The translations under genes and the position numbers were made by a program. Positions 62,456 through 64,000 of a stretch of DNA of 64,000 nucleotides are shown piece by piece; within the stretch, counting starts at the first letter, position 1, and every line of letters begins with the position of its first letter. The notes under the pieces were generated by a model. It did not search any database, had not been told where the DNA came from, and saw only the letters and a program-made list of their open reading frames with translations. The stretch is from Mesaphorura yosii (taxonomy: Eukaryota; Arthropoda; Collembola; Poduromorpha; Tullbergiidae): NCBI GenBank assembly GCA_009869945.1, contig WIXG01000399.1, positions 1-64,000 on the forward strand, in the 5' to 3' direction.

Positions 62456-62479
62456 CTTAGCAAGCTCCAGACGACGCGT

Positions 62480-62655
62480 CTAAATTAAGAAATAGATGTA
62501 TAAGTGACAAGCTCTTTAAACGTCCGCTTGATTCCGACAAACGTGACATAAAATTGAATTCCTAAGGCTAACTAATATTGAGTTGGCCTCAGATTGTGAC
62601 AGCGCTAGAAGCCAAGCTATTTTGACCTAAAGGAAAACTACCTTAAAGGACTTAC
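62480..62655 (-). other. 5'-UTR intron of the TFIIA gamma-like gene (176 bp)
   Basis: Donor GATAAAG|GTAAGTCC at 62656/62655 and acceptor TTCTTAATTTAG at 62480 match consensus. The upstream exon has in-frame stops, so this intron lies in the 5' UTR. It is predicted from splice-site sequence only. Confidence 0.65.
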
Positions 62656-62728
62656 CTTTATCAGCAGTTAATAAACAATCAGTTGTCGTAGCCAAGTTGT
62701 ATCCTCGAAGCTTTGAGTTTCGTATTAG

Positions 62729-62745
62729 CCAATGCGCTTAATTGG
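62729..62745 (-). promoter_or_regulatory. Paired CCAAT boxes upstream of the TFIIA gamma-like gene
   Basis: CCAAT reads on the plus strand at 62729-62733 and on the minus strand at 62745-62741. They lie about 75-90 bp upstream of the predicted 5'-exon donor. NF-Y-type sites are common in promoters of basal-factor genes. No TATA box is evident. The transcription start is not fixed, so the boxes could even lie within the transcript. Confidence 0.35.
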
Positions 62746-64000
62746 TCCAACAAACGATTAATTCACACAGGGGCTCAAGTCGTCGCGAGTGTTCAACAAC
62801 AAGTGCGCAGAACAGAAGTTCAAAGAGCAAGAAAGAGCAAGCTGTGAGCGAGGTACGAGCAGAGCCGTATGTCATTGCTTTTCTCAGACTCCTCCGCCAC
62901 ACAGCAGCGTGGCAGCACTGCAGCACAGCAGGGAAGAGCAGATCCGTACGTACATCAGGAGCCTCATTCGAATTTCATTCAAGTAGATGTCTGAGCCCTA
63001 CATATAAAATTCAGCCCTTTCTCACTTTCAGTATGAAACGTATACGGTATTTATACTATATTTTACATGGGCCACCCATACTTCCGACACGACACTGCAT
63101 TGTATTTTGTTGTCTTAACCTGTGTGCTTTCTGAAAGTGCGTGGGTCAAATTGAGCAAATCAATAGTCCGATTCAAAGTTTCTATTTTGGCATTTATAGC
63201 CCTTATGCAAAAGTAATTTTTGGAGTGATGACATCACGATTCTCCTCATTTGCATATTTGAAATTCAAAAATGAGCTCCAAAAATCACTCTTGCCACTTT
63301 TGAGTTCACTTTTGAGGTGTTGGTTCCTGGTTTTTTCCTAAACTTACCTTCAGCTCCAACTTTCCGTTCAAAAATTTTTACTATTTTCAAAATATTACTT
63401 CTGTAAAAATCTCTTTTGCAAACTTGTCAAAAATGCTAAAATGGACAAGTTGAATTGGACTAAGGTTGCGTACATACATGGAATTGTCTTCTAATCAGAA
63501 AATAGTTTGGAGTCCAACTGAAACAGCCTGCGGCCGACTCTTCGACATTGACAAGAGAAACCAACACCAGGGAGACTTTATTCTGTACATCAACTACTGT
63601 TATTATAAGATTCTAAGATTAAATTGGCCCGGGGTCAACTCCGTGCCACTATTAGACGCAAATCACCACGATACCTGATCGTACAACTAATAACGATAAA
63701 TTTTACAGTTCGCTTCAGATTTCGGTGTGGTTTCATAAATTCATGTATTGGAGAGGCGTCGAACACGTGGGCACGCATATCTAGAAGATTGAAATGTATG
63801 TTAGCAATGCCGGTGCAGAGCGGCGGAATGAGAAATGGTTGTTTGGAAATGAAGAGTCTGTTCGGCGTGATATGATATACGGGAGCGATAAGTGTGACGC
63901 ATCTCCGAGGTTGGTTTACATAAATCAAAAATCGCGTTAGCCCGTTTTAACAAGTGCAGAAAGTAAAATGAGAAGACTCTTATCTTGGGCTCCGCTCCGC
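62746..64000. other. Right-hand flank, no supported gene
   Basis: It starts with a GC-rich stretch with repeated GCAGCA/CAGCAC words (62,900-62,940), possibly part of the TFIIA gamma promoter. It then becomes AT-rich, with A-runs between 63,180 and 63,460. A small direct repeat (ACTTTTGAG at 63296 and 63308) and a 14-bp inverted repeat with one mismatch around TTTTTGGAG (near 63,212-63,290) are present. No coding exon is recognisable. Confidence 0.5.

Overview
The window looks like nuclear DNA of an invertebrate animal, most likely a protostome. Three things point that way: a spliced octopamine-type biogenic-amine receptor gene, introns that reach about 17 kb with GT-AG borders, and very low coding density. 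CpG dinucleotides are frequent by eye. I cannot place the phylum from sequence alone. I see no bacterial, viral or organellar genes, no rRNA or tRNA genes, and no recognisable transposon coding sequence.

Layout, left to right. (1) Positions 1-2562 hold no gene I can support, but include a strong 28-bp inverted repeat at 1880-1966. (2) A coding exon on the + strand (from the splice acceptor at 2561-2562; first ATG 2578; stop 3415-3417) encodes a 279-residue protein whose C-terminal half resembles the FAM110 family. Its UGA stop lies in the loop of an 11-bp hairpin, and the frame stays open for 92 more codons. (3) Positions 3.7-20.7 kb are non-coding as far as I can see. (4) From 48263 down to 22129 on the - strand lies a complete four-exon aminergic G-protein-coupled receptor gene (702 residues), best matched to alpha2-adrenergic-like octopamine receptors (insect Oct-alpha2R, nematode OCTR-1). 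Its introns are 6,522, 17,434 and 70 bp, all phase 0. (5) Positions 48.3-61.8 kb upstream of the receptor start are probably its promoter and possible 5'-UTR introns; I found no convincing exon there. (6) At 62455-62048 on the - strand is a divergent TFIIA gamma-subunit gene with one coding exon, a 176-bp 5'-UTR intron, two poly(A) signals and a CCAAT-box pair upstream. (7) Positions 62.75-64 kb hold no supported gene.

The three genes have unrelated roles: cell-surface amine signalling, a possible centrosome or spindle protein, and basal transcription. The non-coding DNA is notable for long perfect palindromes and hairpins (24 bp at 61078, 20 bp at 17927, and several stem-loops in receptor intron 2). 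I found no clearly new multi-gene system. The best candidates for follow-up are the stop-codon hairpin with its readthrough frame, the hairpin at 1880, and the diverged TFIIA gamma gene.
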